Below, piece after piece: positions 35,862 to 43,480 of a DNA stretch of 64,000 bases. The translations under genes and the position numbers were made by a program. Under the pieces are notes generated by a model. That model was not told where the DNA came from, made no database searches, and worked only from the letters and a program-made list of their open reading frames with translations. Each line of letters begins with the position of its first letter. Positions within the stretch are counted from its first letter, which is position 1. The stretch is taken from NCBI RefSeq assembly GCF_900116445.1, contig NZ_FPBH01000013.1, forward strand, positions 124,001-188,000. The letters run 5' to 3'. The stretch is from Paraburkholderia aspalathi (GTDB lineage Bacteria; Pseudomonadota; Gammaproteobacteria; Burkholderiales; Burkholderiaceae).

Positions 35862-37106
35862 CTATGCCGCAGTTCTGCTATTGCCAATCTGCCAGACGAA
35901 GGGCGGCTCCTTGCCGTTGATTTCCCAATCTCCCACAATTCGCTCCTTATAGATCAGCGGATTGTGTGACGCAGCGGTCCGCGCGTTTCGCCAGTGGCGG
36001 TCCAATAGTTTGTTTTCGCTAGTGCCCGAAGCACCGAGTGCATTGAAAAGGTCCGTGGTCGCCTGCAAAATCAAACTGGCCACGGCGACCTGGGCTTTTG
36101 CCGATTCGATTTCGGCCGCCACGTTCGCCGCATGTTCAGCATCACGGTCCGCACCGAAGCGCGTTTCGTATGCTCTTTGTGACGGCTCCGCGGCTCGCAC
36201 AGCAGCCGCTTCTGCTGCATACACGCGTGCCGCGATTTGCCCCACCACCTGCTGCACCTGGGCGTCTTCGCTGACGCGTGGCGCGTTTCCATGGCTGTAA
36301 ACACGGGTGCGTTTGCGTACTTCATGTGAGATGTCGCGCAAGGCGGCGCGCCCCGTACCTGCAATTACGGCGATCAGCACGAGCTGATAGAACGCAGTCT
36401 GATATTTGAAGCGCGTGGCGAAGTCGATGATGTTCTCTTCTTCGACCACGGCATTTTCGAATACGGACGTCCCGCTTCCAGTGGTGCGTTGACCGAAGCC
36501 ATCCCAGTCGTCGCTTTGTTTGACGCCTGTCTGATGCGTGCTCACTGCTGCGATGACGTCGGCTCCGTTATCGTCGCGCTGCGCGTAGACGTCGATCCAG
36601 TCGGCAAAAATGCTGCCCGTGCTGTAGTACTTGGTTCCGTTGACGACCCACTGGTTGCCGTGGCGCGAGACACGCGTGATCACGTCGCCGATCTTGACCG
36701 CACCGACTTCGGTCCACGCGTTACCGACGATCTCACCCGCCACGAAGCGTTGCAGCCATTTGTCCTGTGCGGCGCCGGGTGCTGCGTTGATTCTGTCTTC
36801 GACAAAGGCGAAATGGCCGCGCAACGCTTGCGGCAAACTCGAATCGGCCTCGGCCAGTTCGATCAGAAGCTGCACGAGTTGCGGAAGCGACGCGCCGGCG
36901 CCGCCGTATTCGCGCGGCACTCTGACTGCGCCGAACCCCGCTTCCTTCAACCAGACAATCTGCTCGTACGGCAGCGCACGAGTGCGTTCGCGTTCGAGCG
37001 CGCCTTCCGCGATCCGGTTGAAGATTGGCCTGAACCTGGCAGCCAACTGTTCATAGTCTGTGCCGTACGAAAGCGGGTGTTTTTCACGCTGGTTTTGTGA
37101 TGTCAT
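35862..37106 (-). CDS. Acyl-CoA dehydrogenase-fold flavoenzyme, SfnB/DszC-like
   Basis: A 414-aa enzyme of the same superfamily branch as the gene at 33424, but well diverged. Landmarks are FGAVRVPREYGGAGASLPQL, GNAWTEVGAVKIGDVITRV, NGTKYYSTGSIFADWIDVYA, SDDWDGFGQRTTGSGT and DRHWRNARTAASHNPLIYK. It resembles SfnB and DszC-type monooxygenases that oxidise sulfur compounds with FMNH2. The start at 37106 (MTSQN) was preferred over an upstream frame. It is convergent with sfnR and has its own sigma-54-like promoter, so it belongs to the same regulon. Confidence 0.85.
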   Translation of the reverse strand: MTSQNQREKHPLSYGTDYEQLAARFRPIFNRIAEGALERERTRALPYEQIVWLKEAGFGAVRVPREYGGAGASLPQLVQLLIELAEADSSLPQALRGHFAFVEDRINAAPGAAQDKWLQRFVAGEIVGNAWTEVGAVKIGDVITRVSRHGNQWVVNGTKYYSTGSIFADWIDVYAQRDDNGADVIAAVSTHQTGVKQSDDWDGFGQRTTGSGTSVFENAVVEEENIIDFATRFKYQTAFYQLVLIAVIAGTGRAALRDISHEVRKRTRVYSHGNAPRVSEDAQVQQVVGQIAARVYAAEAAAVRAAEPSQRAYETRFGADRDAEHAANVAAEIESAKAQVAVASLILQATTDLFNALGASGTSENKLLDRHWRNARTAASHNPLIYKERIVGDWEINGKEPPFVWQIGNSRTAA

Positions 37107-37174
37107 GCGTCTGCTCTTAAGTCGATAGGTGGAGTAAGGCAGAGCGATTGGGCTCTTGACCATATGGACTACAA

Positions 37175-37190
37175 AGCACGAGCTATGCCA
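37175..37190 (-). promoter_or_regulatory. Sigma-54-type promoter for the SfnB-like gene
   Basis: The reverse strand reads TGGCATAGCTCGTGCT, with GG and GC exactly ten bases apart. Compared with TGGCACG-N4-TTGCT it has three mismatches, so it is weaker than the msuE site. It lies about 70 bases before the start at 37106. Its spacing and position match a member of the SfnR regulon. Confidence 0.55.
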
Positions 37191-37375
37191 TCGGGGCGGG
37201 CGTCCTGCCTTGCCCCTCGATAGACGATATCGGAGTTTCAGGCTGCTGGATTGCGAGCAGTGTGCTGATGGGCTGCTTGTCTGACAGCAGTTTGGACTGG
37301 ATACGTTGGATCACGGCCATGCTACCTTCCTGAATATCCACGAGCGTGCGCTCATGATTCGATAACGAGGTCCAC

Positions 37376-37795
37376 ATGGAACCCACCTGGCAATTCCAGC
37401 TAAGAATCACCGTCTCACCCGAACTTGCAAACGATCTGCGTACAGACCCGGCCGGTGCCTCGCATGCTGCGCTTCGCAATGTGCTGGGCAAGCACAACGC
37501 GACTTTGAAATGTCAATTCGACGCTTTCGCAGACTACGTGAATGAAGCGGAAAAGCAGGGCTTGGAAAACTATCCACTTTATCAATGGACCCGGCAGACA
37601 ATTGAGAATCCGGAGAAGAAAGCGAAGTACTTGCAATCATTCACTGTCTACGTGAATGGCGACGAGATATACGGCAAGGAAATCGCCGACGTGTTGGAAG
37701 CTGAATTGACTGCACTCATCAGTGACGATGGCATTAATAGCGTCGCGCGGTTCGATACCAATCCAGCGAATAACCCGCAGCCGCCCAGGCGCTAG
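37376..37795 (+). CDS. Hypothetical protein, 139 aa
   Basis: A soluble 139-aa protein without signal peptide or membrane segment. It begins WQFQLRITVSPELANDL and has a compact alpha/beta-looking sequence with a Pro/Asn-rich tail. AGG lies about eight bases before the ATG. I do not recognise the family. It stands alone between the SfnB-like gene and the lipoprotein-phospholipase pair. The plus-strand frame has better composition than the overlapping reverse frame, which I consider a shadow. Confidence 0.6.
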   Translation: MEPTWQFQLRITVSPELANDLRTDPAGASHAALRNVLGKHNATLKCQFDAFADYVNEAEKQGLENYPLYQWTRQTIENPEKKAKYLQSFTVYVNGDEIYGKEIADVLEAELTALISDDGINSVARFDTNPANNPQPPRR

Positions 37796-37951
37796 CGGTT
37801 ACACGGCGGTTACACGTAGTCCATCTGCTTTCCAGCACGACACTCGCGTGTAATAAATCGAAACTATTGTCTCGGCACCGCTTGCGCCAGAGCGCGGCGG
37901 TTGCCGACGCGCGATCGCGTCCGTCAGTCATTCATTTCCACGGAGACCTCC

Positions 37952-38128
37952 ATGCCGACGTCGGCATTCCGGCTTTTTGCGCTCATCTGTTCTGTTGCTG
38001 CGACCGCGCTGCTTGGCGCATGCAGCGACGGCGTATCGTCCACGCCGGCCAAGGCAGCATGCGGCAACGCCACCGTTGTGAACGCGCGCATGAGCTGCCC
38101 GCCGGGCTTCGTCCCGCCTGCTTCCTGA
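37952..38128 (+). CDS. Small lipoprotein upstream of phospholipase C
   Basis: A 58-aa precursor with a lipoprotein signal: hydrophobic stretch LFALICSVAATALLG followed by the lipobox LGAC, so lipid attachment at that Cys is predicted. The mature part is only about 36 residues, with two more Cys. GGAG stands six bases before the ATG. It starts 28 bases upstream of the phospholipase C gene and is probably co-transcribed. The function is unknown. Confidence 0.65.
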   Translation: MPTSAFRLFALICSVAATALLGACSDGVSSTPAKAACGNATVVNARMSCPPGFVPPAS

Positions 38129-38155
38129 GTCCAGAATTCAAATTAGGTCCATCGC

Positions 38156-40270
38156 ATGGTCACCAAAACTCGTCGAGATTTTCTGAAGCTGTCCGCCGGA
38201 CTGGCGGGCGCGACTGCCGCCACCACCCTGTTTCCCGAATCGATTCGCAAGGCGTTGGCGATCGAGCCGAGTTCGGTCACGGGCACGATCCAGGACGTGC
38301 AGCACATTGTCGTGTTCATGCAGGAGAACCGCTCGTTCGACCACTATCTCGGTCACCTGAGCGGCGTGCGCGGCTATAACGACCGTTTCCCTGTGACGCT
38401 GCCGAACGGCCAGCCGGTATGGTTCCAGCCGCGTCAGGAAGATCAGACGAAGGTGATCGCGCCGTTCCGCTACGACACGACCAATCCGAACGTCAACGCG
38501 CAATGTATCGGCGGCCTGCCGCATACGTGGGCCACCACGCACGGCGCGATCGACAGCGGCCGCGCCGACAAGTGGGCTGTGCAGAAAACCAATATGACGA
38601 TGGGCTATCACGTGCGCGAGGACATTCCGTTCCACTACGCGCTCGCCGACGCCTTCACGGTGTGCGACAACTACTTCTGTTCGATTCCGGGTAACACGCA
38701 TCCGAACCGCATGTATTTGATGACGGGGATGGTCGACCCGCTTGCCACGGGTGGCGGACCGCTACTCGACAACACCGACTACATCGACAACCAGTTCGAT
38801 ACGATCAAACTGCAGCCCTTCAACTGGACCACGTATCCCGAGCGGCTGGAAACGGCCGGCATCTCCTGGCAGATTTATCAGCAGGGCACCGGCTTCGACA
38901 ATTTCACCGGCAACTACGGCACGAACATGCTGGCCTCGTTCCAGAATTTCGTGAACGCACCGGCGGGTTCGTCGCTGCAAAACCGCGGGATGAGCACGCG
39001 CACGCTGACACAGTTGAAGGCCGACGTGCAGGCCGGTGCATTGCCGCAGGTGTCCTGGCTGTTGCCGCCCGCCGCGTATTCGGAGCATCCGAAGTTCACG
39101 CCGCTCTATGGCGCCAACTACATCTCGACGATCCTCGACGCGCTGACGTCGAATCCCGATGTGTGGAGCAAGACCGTCCTGTTCATCATGTACGACGAGA
39201 ACGACGGCTTCTTCGACCACGTGGTGCCGCCGCAGGCGCCTACGGTGCCCGGCTCCGGCATGAGCACCGTGGACATCTCGCTCGAACGGCACAACGTCGT
39301 GACCGCGACGCAGGCCGGCACGTATACCGCGGACAATCTGCCATACGGCCTCGGGCCGCGCGTACCGATGACGGTCGTGTCGCCGTGGTCGAAGGGTGGT
39401 TTTGTCTGCTCGCAGGTGTTCGATCACACGTCGGTGCTGCAATTCATCGAAAAGCGTTTCGGCGTAGTCGAGACCAATATCTCGCCGTGGCGCCGTGCCG
39501 TTTGCGGCGACCTGACCACGGCGCTCGACTTTTCGAAATCGGATGCGGCCGTGCCGTCGCTGCCGAGCACGCAAACCTACGTCGCGCAGGCCGATCTGCA
39601 ATGCGCGCGTTCCACGGCGCAGGCTGCGCCGGCCAGCACGGCTCAGCAGCTGGTGACGGCGCAGGAAGCGGGCACGCGGCCCGCGCGGGCGTTGCCGTAC
39701 GAATTGCATGTGAACGGGAAGTTGCAGTCGCAAGGGTATGCGCTGACGTTTGCGAACACCGGCACGCAGGGCGCGCATTTCTGGGTGTACACGGGTGACC
39801 CGACCGCGATGCCGCGCCGCTATACCGTCGAGGCCGGCAAGCAATTGACCGATACGTGGGCACTCGATGCGAACGGTAATTATCTGGTGAACGTCTATGG
39901 CCCGAACGGTTACTTCCGGCGCTTCGCGGGTTCGTCCACTGCGGATGCTGCAGCCAAGCCGGATGTCGTGACCTGTTACGACGTGGCCAACGGCAACGTC
40001 TACGTGACAGTGTCCAATGCTGGGACCAAGTCACTCACGGTCACCGTAAGCGACGTCGCCTATGGCCAGGCGCCGCGCACGTTGAGCGTGCCCGCGGCGA
40101 GCAGTGTGGAGGCGCATTGGGACCTGTCATGCAGCAGTCAGTGGTATGACTTTCAATTGACGGTTGCAGGCAATGCGGGCTGGTTGCGGCGCATTGCAGG
40201 TCACGTGGAAACAGGCCACGCCAGCATCACCGATCCTGCTGCCACTGCGCCGGTAACGAAGGCGATTTAG
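38156..40270 (+). CDS. plcN: Phosphocholine-specific phospholipase C, Tat-exported
   Basis: A 704-aa enzyme that hydrolyses phosphatidylcholine outside the cytoplasm, releasing phosphocholine. The N-terminus has a twin-arginine signal (KTRRDFLKLSAGLAGATAA). The catalytic domain of the acid phosphatase-like superfamily shows ENRSFDHYLG, SIPGNTHPNRMYLMTG and YDENDGFFDHVVPP, which provide the nucleophile and metal ligands. C-terminal beta domains typical of the family follow from about residue 510. The length matches PlcN/PlcH-type proteins. No plcR-like chaperone gene is adjacent; the small lipoprotein gene upstream is the only partner candidate. Confidence 0.93.
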   Translation: MVTKTRRDFLKLSAGLAGATAATTLFPESIRKALAIEPSSVTGTIQDVQHIVVFMQENRSFDHYLGHLSGVRGYNDRFPVTLPNGQPVWFQPRQEDQTKVIAPFRYDTTNPNVNAQCIGGLPHTWATTHGAIDSGRADKWAVQKTNMTMGYHVREDIPFHYALADAFTVCDNYFCSIPGNTHPNRMYLMTGMVDPLATGGGPLLDNTDYIDNQFDTIKLQPFNWTTYPERLETAGISWQIYQQGTGFDNFTGNYGTNMLASFQNFVNAPAGSSLQNRGMSTRTLTQLKADVQAGALPQVSWLLPPAAYSEHPKFTPLYGANYISTILDALTSNPDVWSKTVLFIMYDENDGFFDHVVPPQAPTVPGSGMSTVDISLERHNVVTATQAGTYTADNLPYGLGPRVPMTVVSPWSKGGFVCSQVFDHTSVLQFIEKRFGVVETNISPWRRAVCGDLTTALDFSKSDAAVPSLPSTQTYVAQADLQCARSTAQAAPASTAQQLVTAQEAGTRPARALPYELHVNGKLQSQGYALTFANTGTQGAHFWVYTGDPTAMPRRYTVEAGKQLTDTWALDANGNYLVNVYGPNGYFRRFAGSSTADAAAKPDVVTCYDVANGNVYVTVSNAGTKSLTVTVSDVAYGQAPRTLSVPAASSVEAHWDLSCSSQWYDFQLTVAGNAGWLRRIAGHVETGHASITDPAATAPVTKAI

Positions 40271-40401
40271 GCGTACAGAGTGGACATTTCTTTCAATGTC
40301 ATTTCGGGTCGGCGGCAAAGTGGTAAGTCAATTTTACATTTGGCGACAAGGCGCGAAGTTCGTGAGAGGATGGCATTTCACTTTTTCTCGCGGAGGGCGA
40401 A

Positions 40402-40626
40402 ATGGGACTCTTGGACGAAGTAGGCAAGATCGCTGGTGCGGTAGCGGCCGTTGAAGCAGCAGAAAAAGTCGATCCGGACGCAGGTCTGCTAACGAAAGGC
40501 GTTGCAGCGATTGCAGGCTTTGAAGGCGCAGGTGCATTGGAGGGATTGGTCGAGAAAAAAGACGGCGAGAAGCAGGACGACGCCGACAACGCTCAGGCTG
40601 CAGACGGTACGAATCCTCAGACGTGA
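40402..40626 (+). CDS. Small acidic hypothetical protein, 74 aa
   Basis: A 74-aa protein with an excellent ribosome site (GGAGG, six bases before ATG) and its own terminator, so it is very probably expressed. The first two thirds are rich in Ala and Gly with amphipathic helical character (LLDEVGKIAGAVAAVEAAEKV); the tail is highly acidic and polar. There is no signal peptide. I do not recognise a family. It might associate with membranes or be a stress protein, but this is speculation. Confidence 0.7.
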   Translation: MGLLDEVGKIAGAVAAVEAAEKVDPDAGLLTKGVAAIAGFEGAGALEGLVEKKDGEKQDDADNAQAADGTNPQT

Positions 40627-40641
40627 TTTTTGCGCTGTGAG

Positions 40642-40675
40642 CGGGCCAGTTCTACTTAGGACTGGCCCGTTCTTT
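40642..40675 (+). terminator. Rho-independent terminator
   Basis: CGGGCCAGT at 40642-40650 pairs with ACTGGCCCG at 40661-40669, with CT and AG pairing inside the loop, followed by TTCTTT. It ends the small acidic protein gene. Confidence 0.9.
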
Positions 40676-40759
40676 ATGGTGAGCGCGTGACGTGATATGC
40701 CTGATCGTTCCTATCCGTCGCGTGGTTGTCGTAAGCGAATTGAATTTGAGGACGATTCT

Positions 40760-41632
40760 TTGACCATCTCTGCGACACGCAGGACCCTGACGCTCGGATT
40801 GCCGCTGCTCCTAGGCCTTCGCATCACTCCCACACTGGCCGCAAACGCTTCCCCATTAGCTGACATCGAACGCCGCAATGGCGGACGCCTTGGCGTGTTC
40901 GCTATCGATACCGGTTCGGGCCGAACCTTGGCGCATCGCGCTGACGAACGCTTTCTGATGTGCAGCACGTTTAAGGGACTGCTCGCCGCGCAGGTGCTAT
41001 CGCGTGTGGATGCCGGCAAGGAGGATCTTGCCCGTCTTGTGAAGTACACCGGGAAGGACCTGATCTTTACGTCGCCCGTGACGAAGGCACACGTTGCAGA
41101 AGGCGCGATGTCGGTGGGCGCACTGTGCCAGGCGATTGTCGAAGTGAGCGACAACACGGCGGCCGTGTTGTTGATGAGAAGCGTCGGCGGTCCCGCCGCT
41201 TTGACGCAATTCGTTCGCGGTCTCGGCGATACCGTGACGCGTTCCGATCGGTACGAACCCGAGTCGAACAAAAATAGCGGTGTGCTCGATACCACTACGC
41301 CTCGTTCGATCACTAACTCGGCGAGCAAAATTCTCTTGGGAAATGTTCTGAGTCCCCAATCGCGTACGCAGCTGGAAAACTGGATGATTGCCTGCAAACC
41401 GGGTTTGAACCGGCTCCGCGCTGCGTTACCGCCGGACTGGGTAGCGGGTGACAGGCCCGGAACCAGCGTGGAAGAAGAAACCAACGACTATGCGATCGTT
41501 CGCCCACCCGGACGCGCGCCGCTTTTGATCGCAGCCTATTACGATGCGCCCGCGCTTGACATGCCCGCTCGAGAGGCTGTCTTGCGGGAGGTCGGTGCAG
41601 TGTTCGTGAAGTGGACAGCGGATCGGGCGTGA
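40760..41632 (+). CDS. Class A beta-lactamase
   Basis: Serine beta-lactamase of about 290 aa with a Tat-like signal (RRTLTLGLPLLLGL). Active-site motifs are S-T-F-K (residues 69-72, preceded by Cys), the SDN loop (129-131) and the omega-loop EPESN carrying the general-base Glu and Asn. The usual KTG triad is RPG here (231-233); Arg at the first position is known from carbenicillinases, but Pro at the second is unusual. The TTG at 40760 is preferred because GAGG precedes it; an ATG at 40697 has no ribosome site. The spectrum cannot be predicted. Its TGA overlaps the start of an acyltransferase fragment. Confidence 0.88.
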   Translation: MTISATRRTLTLGLPLLLGLRITPTLAANASPLADIERRNGGRLGVFAIDTGSGRTLAHRADERFLMCSTFKGLLAAQVLSRVDAGKEDLARLVKYTGKDLIFTSPVTKAHVAEGAMSVGALCQAIVEVSDNTAAVLLMRSVGGPAALTQFVRGLGDTVTRSDRYEPESNKNSGVLDTTTPRSITNSASKILLGNVLSPQSRTQLENWMIACKPGLNRLRAALPPDWVAGDRPGTSVEEETNDYAIVRPPGRAPLLIAAYYDAPALDMPAREAVLREVGAVFVKWTADRA

Positions 41633-41735
41633 CGCGCGATGACCCGCGCAACCGGCGGATGGATGTGATCCGCGGCGTCCCGATTCTTCCTGTCCTGCTT
41701 CACCACTTCAACATTGCGAACCGTTTGAACACTCC
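41629..41735 (+). pseudogene. Acyltransferase gene stump (N-terminal fragment)
   Basis: From GTG 41629, overlapping the beta-lactamase stop (GTGA), the frame reads RMDVIRGVPILPVLLHHFNIAN. This is the characteristic first helix of acyltransferase-3 (OafA-like) membrane proteins. The match stops around 41730, where the sequence becomes the tail of a transposase fragment on the other strand. The rest of the gene, about 330 residues, is missing, so this is a broken gene. Confidence 0.65.
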
Positions 41736-42030
41736 AACTGCTCGCTCATGCCGAGTTCGGCGAAAACCTTCGACATCATGCCGGCGCGTCGCCACTCCAG
41801 CCATTTGATGTAGCAGGTTTGCGATGGCGGAAAGCTTGCGGGGAGGCGCTGCCACTTTTCGTTATTGCGAACGATCCACAGTATGGCGTTGACGATCTCG
41901 CGCGGATCTCGCCGTGGTCGGCCAACTCTCGGTGTGGTGTCGTGGTGGAACAGGTGGGCGATGCGTTGCCAATCTTCATCAGACAGCGGGGATTCGAACA
42001 TTTTCAGATTTTAACCAGCCAGTACAATCT
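41708..42030 (-). mobile_element. IS5/IS402-family transposase remnant
   Basis: The reverse frame from 42001 encodes about 97 residues that match the N-terminal helical domain of IS402-like transposases: LSDEDWQRIAHLF, GRPRRDPREIVNAILWIVRNNEKWQRLP and PPSQTCYIKWLEWRRAGMM. The DDE catalytic part is absent, so it cannot transpose. It sits exactly where the acyltransferase gene is cut off. Clear terminal inverted repeats were not identified; the outer end may lie near 42030-42060. Confidence 0.8.
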
Positions 42031-42150
42031 GATTATCCCAGTAGAGGCCGTCTTCTAAATTGCGATTTCGGACGTTAAAGCGGCGCAAACCGGAGGATTG
42101 CTTTTGGCTGGATTGTGGTGGTCCAGGGGCTCGACGGATCTGCCCTCGCG

Positions 42151-42840
42151 CTAACGCGATTTGCCCCTGGTATTCTTTCTGGCGCTTGTGGCGCGAGGCG
42201 TCTCTTTAGCCGGCAAGGCACCGCCGCCGTTCATCTGCTCCATCCACGACAAGGCGTCGACGTACGACAGGAACTGCTGGAGATACCCCGGCGACAACTC
42301 GCGCATCAGCGAGAGCGATCGATGAACAAGGCTGCTCGAGTTGAGCGGACCGGCATTGCCGGGCGCTTTCTTCAGCGACTGCCGCAGCTGTTTCTCGGAT
42401 CGGACCTTGGACCAGGTCTCCCTGAAGTAATCGAGCGCCTCCAGTTCCGGATAGGACGATGGCCGAGGCGTGGCGCTGCCCGCTGTGAGGCTGTCATCGT
42501 CTGCAGGCGCATGATTGGCGATGTAGTCGATCAGTCCGGCCAGCGTTCCGCGAGCGGGATCGCCAGGTGATGCCTTGGTGTCGGTGCCAGCATCGCCAGC
42601 CTCGGATGCAGCGCGCTCGAGATCGACCGCATACGCCTCGATCAGTTTGGCGAGCCTCTCATCCAGGAGACGCCGCGCCTCGCCGCTATGACTGGCTGCC
42701 CGCCGATCCAGCGCCTCGATGAAATGAAAGCGAATGGGATCCATGCGATCGGCGCCACGCTCGCGCCATGCGTCGAGCGTTGCCCGGGCGCCGCCTGTCA
42801 CCTCGTTAGCGCCACTACTCGGACGACTCACACTACTCAC
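42151..42840 (-). CDS. DUF2894-type protein of the MotAB-like operon
   Basis: A 229-aa soluble protein rich in polar residues, with DPIRFHFIEALDRRAASHSG and YFRETWSKVRSEKQLRQSLKKAPGNAGPLNSSSLVHRSLSLMRELSPGYL (quoted in parts) typical of DUF2894 proteins. The C-terminus is basic and Lys/Arg-rich. It is the last gene of the reverse four-gene operon, and its start overlaps the OmpA/MotB-like gene by eight bases. It probably works with the membrane complex encoded upstream, but its role is unknown. The family name is from memory. Confidence 0.72.
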   Translation of the reverse strand: MSSVSRPSSGANEVTGGARATLDAWRERGADRMDPIRFHFIEALDRRAASHSGEARRLLDERLAKLIEAYAVDLERAASEAGDAGTDTKASPGDPARGTLAGLIDYIANHAPADDDSLTAGSATPRPSSYPELEALDYFRETWSKVRSEKQLRQSLKKAPGNAGPLNSSSLVHRSLSLMRELSPGYLQQFLSYVDALSWMEQMNGGGALPAKETPRATSARKNTRGKSR

Positions 42841-43480
42841 GAGGCTTCACCGTTGCGCTCGAAGGCCTCGGGACCGGTGCTATTTCCACGCGCCGGTTTT
42901 TCGCCCGGCCCTGGTCGTCGGCATTCGTGCTGACGGGCTGCTGCGAGCCGAACGCGGCCGCAAATACGGAAGAGGCGGGAACGCCTGCATCGATCAGCGC
43001 ACGGGTCACCGTCAACGCGCGTTGGGCCGAGAGCTCCCAGTTGTCGGCAAAGCGACGGTTAGCTTCCCGCACCTGCCGGTCATCGGTAAAGCCGCTCACC
43101 ATCAGGATCTCGTCATTGGCCCGGAGGTAAGCGGACAGCGGCCCCGCCAGGCTCTTCAGGACGTCCCGGCCTTCCGGCTGCAATTGATCGGAGTTCAGTG
43201 CGAACAACACGCTGCCGTTGATGCCGATGCGTCCGTTGACCAGCGTCACCCGGCCCGCTGCCAGCGGTCCTGCCAGCGCCTGCTCCAACGTCTTGCGGCG
43301 CTGTGTTTCCATCTGACGCTGCTTGACCTCTTGCTTCAGCCGGGTCGAGAGTTCCAGCTGCACACCGATGACACCCACCAGGATCAGCACGAACGCGCCC
43401 AGCAACACCGACATCAGATCGCCGAAGACGGGCCAGATGGGCGCCGTGGTCTCCACGCCGCCGTCGATTTCCTCGCTCAT
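42833..43480 (-). CDS. MotB-like membrane protein with OmpA peptidoglycan-binding domain
   Basis: A 215-aa protein with one N-terminal helix (PVFGDLMSVLLGAFVLILVG). It has an acidic residue, Asp21, at the helix mouth, as in MotB, TolR and ZorB, where it carries protons. After a short coiled region (about 48-75) comes an OmpA-like domain (about 85-205) with LFALNSDQLQPEG, VSGFTDD, NWELSAQRAL and AKNRRVEI, the peptidoglycan-binding signature. It overlaps the large channel-like gene by four bases (ATGA). Together they look like a stator or force-generating pair. The process it drives is unknown. Confidence 0.85.
   Translation of the reverse strand: MSEEIDGGVETTAPIWPVFGDLMSVLLGAFVLILVGVIGVQLELSTRLKQEVKQRQMETQRRKTLEQALAGPLAAGRVTLVNGRIGINGSVLFALNSDQLQPEGRDVLKSLAGPLSAYLRANDEILMVSGFTDDRQVREANRRFADNWELSAQRALTVTRALIDAGVPASSVFAAAFGSQQPVSTNADDQGRAKNRRVEIAPVPRPSSATVKPRE

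Noticed and set aside
37183..37497. A 104-residue reverse frame overlapping the 139-aa gene
   Set aside because: It overlaps the better-supported plus-strand gene and the sigma-54-like promoter region, and has no ribosome site or recognisable content.
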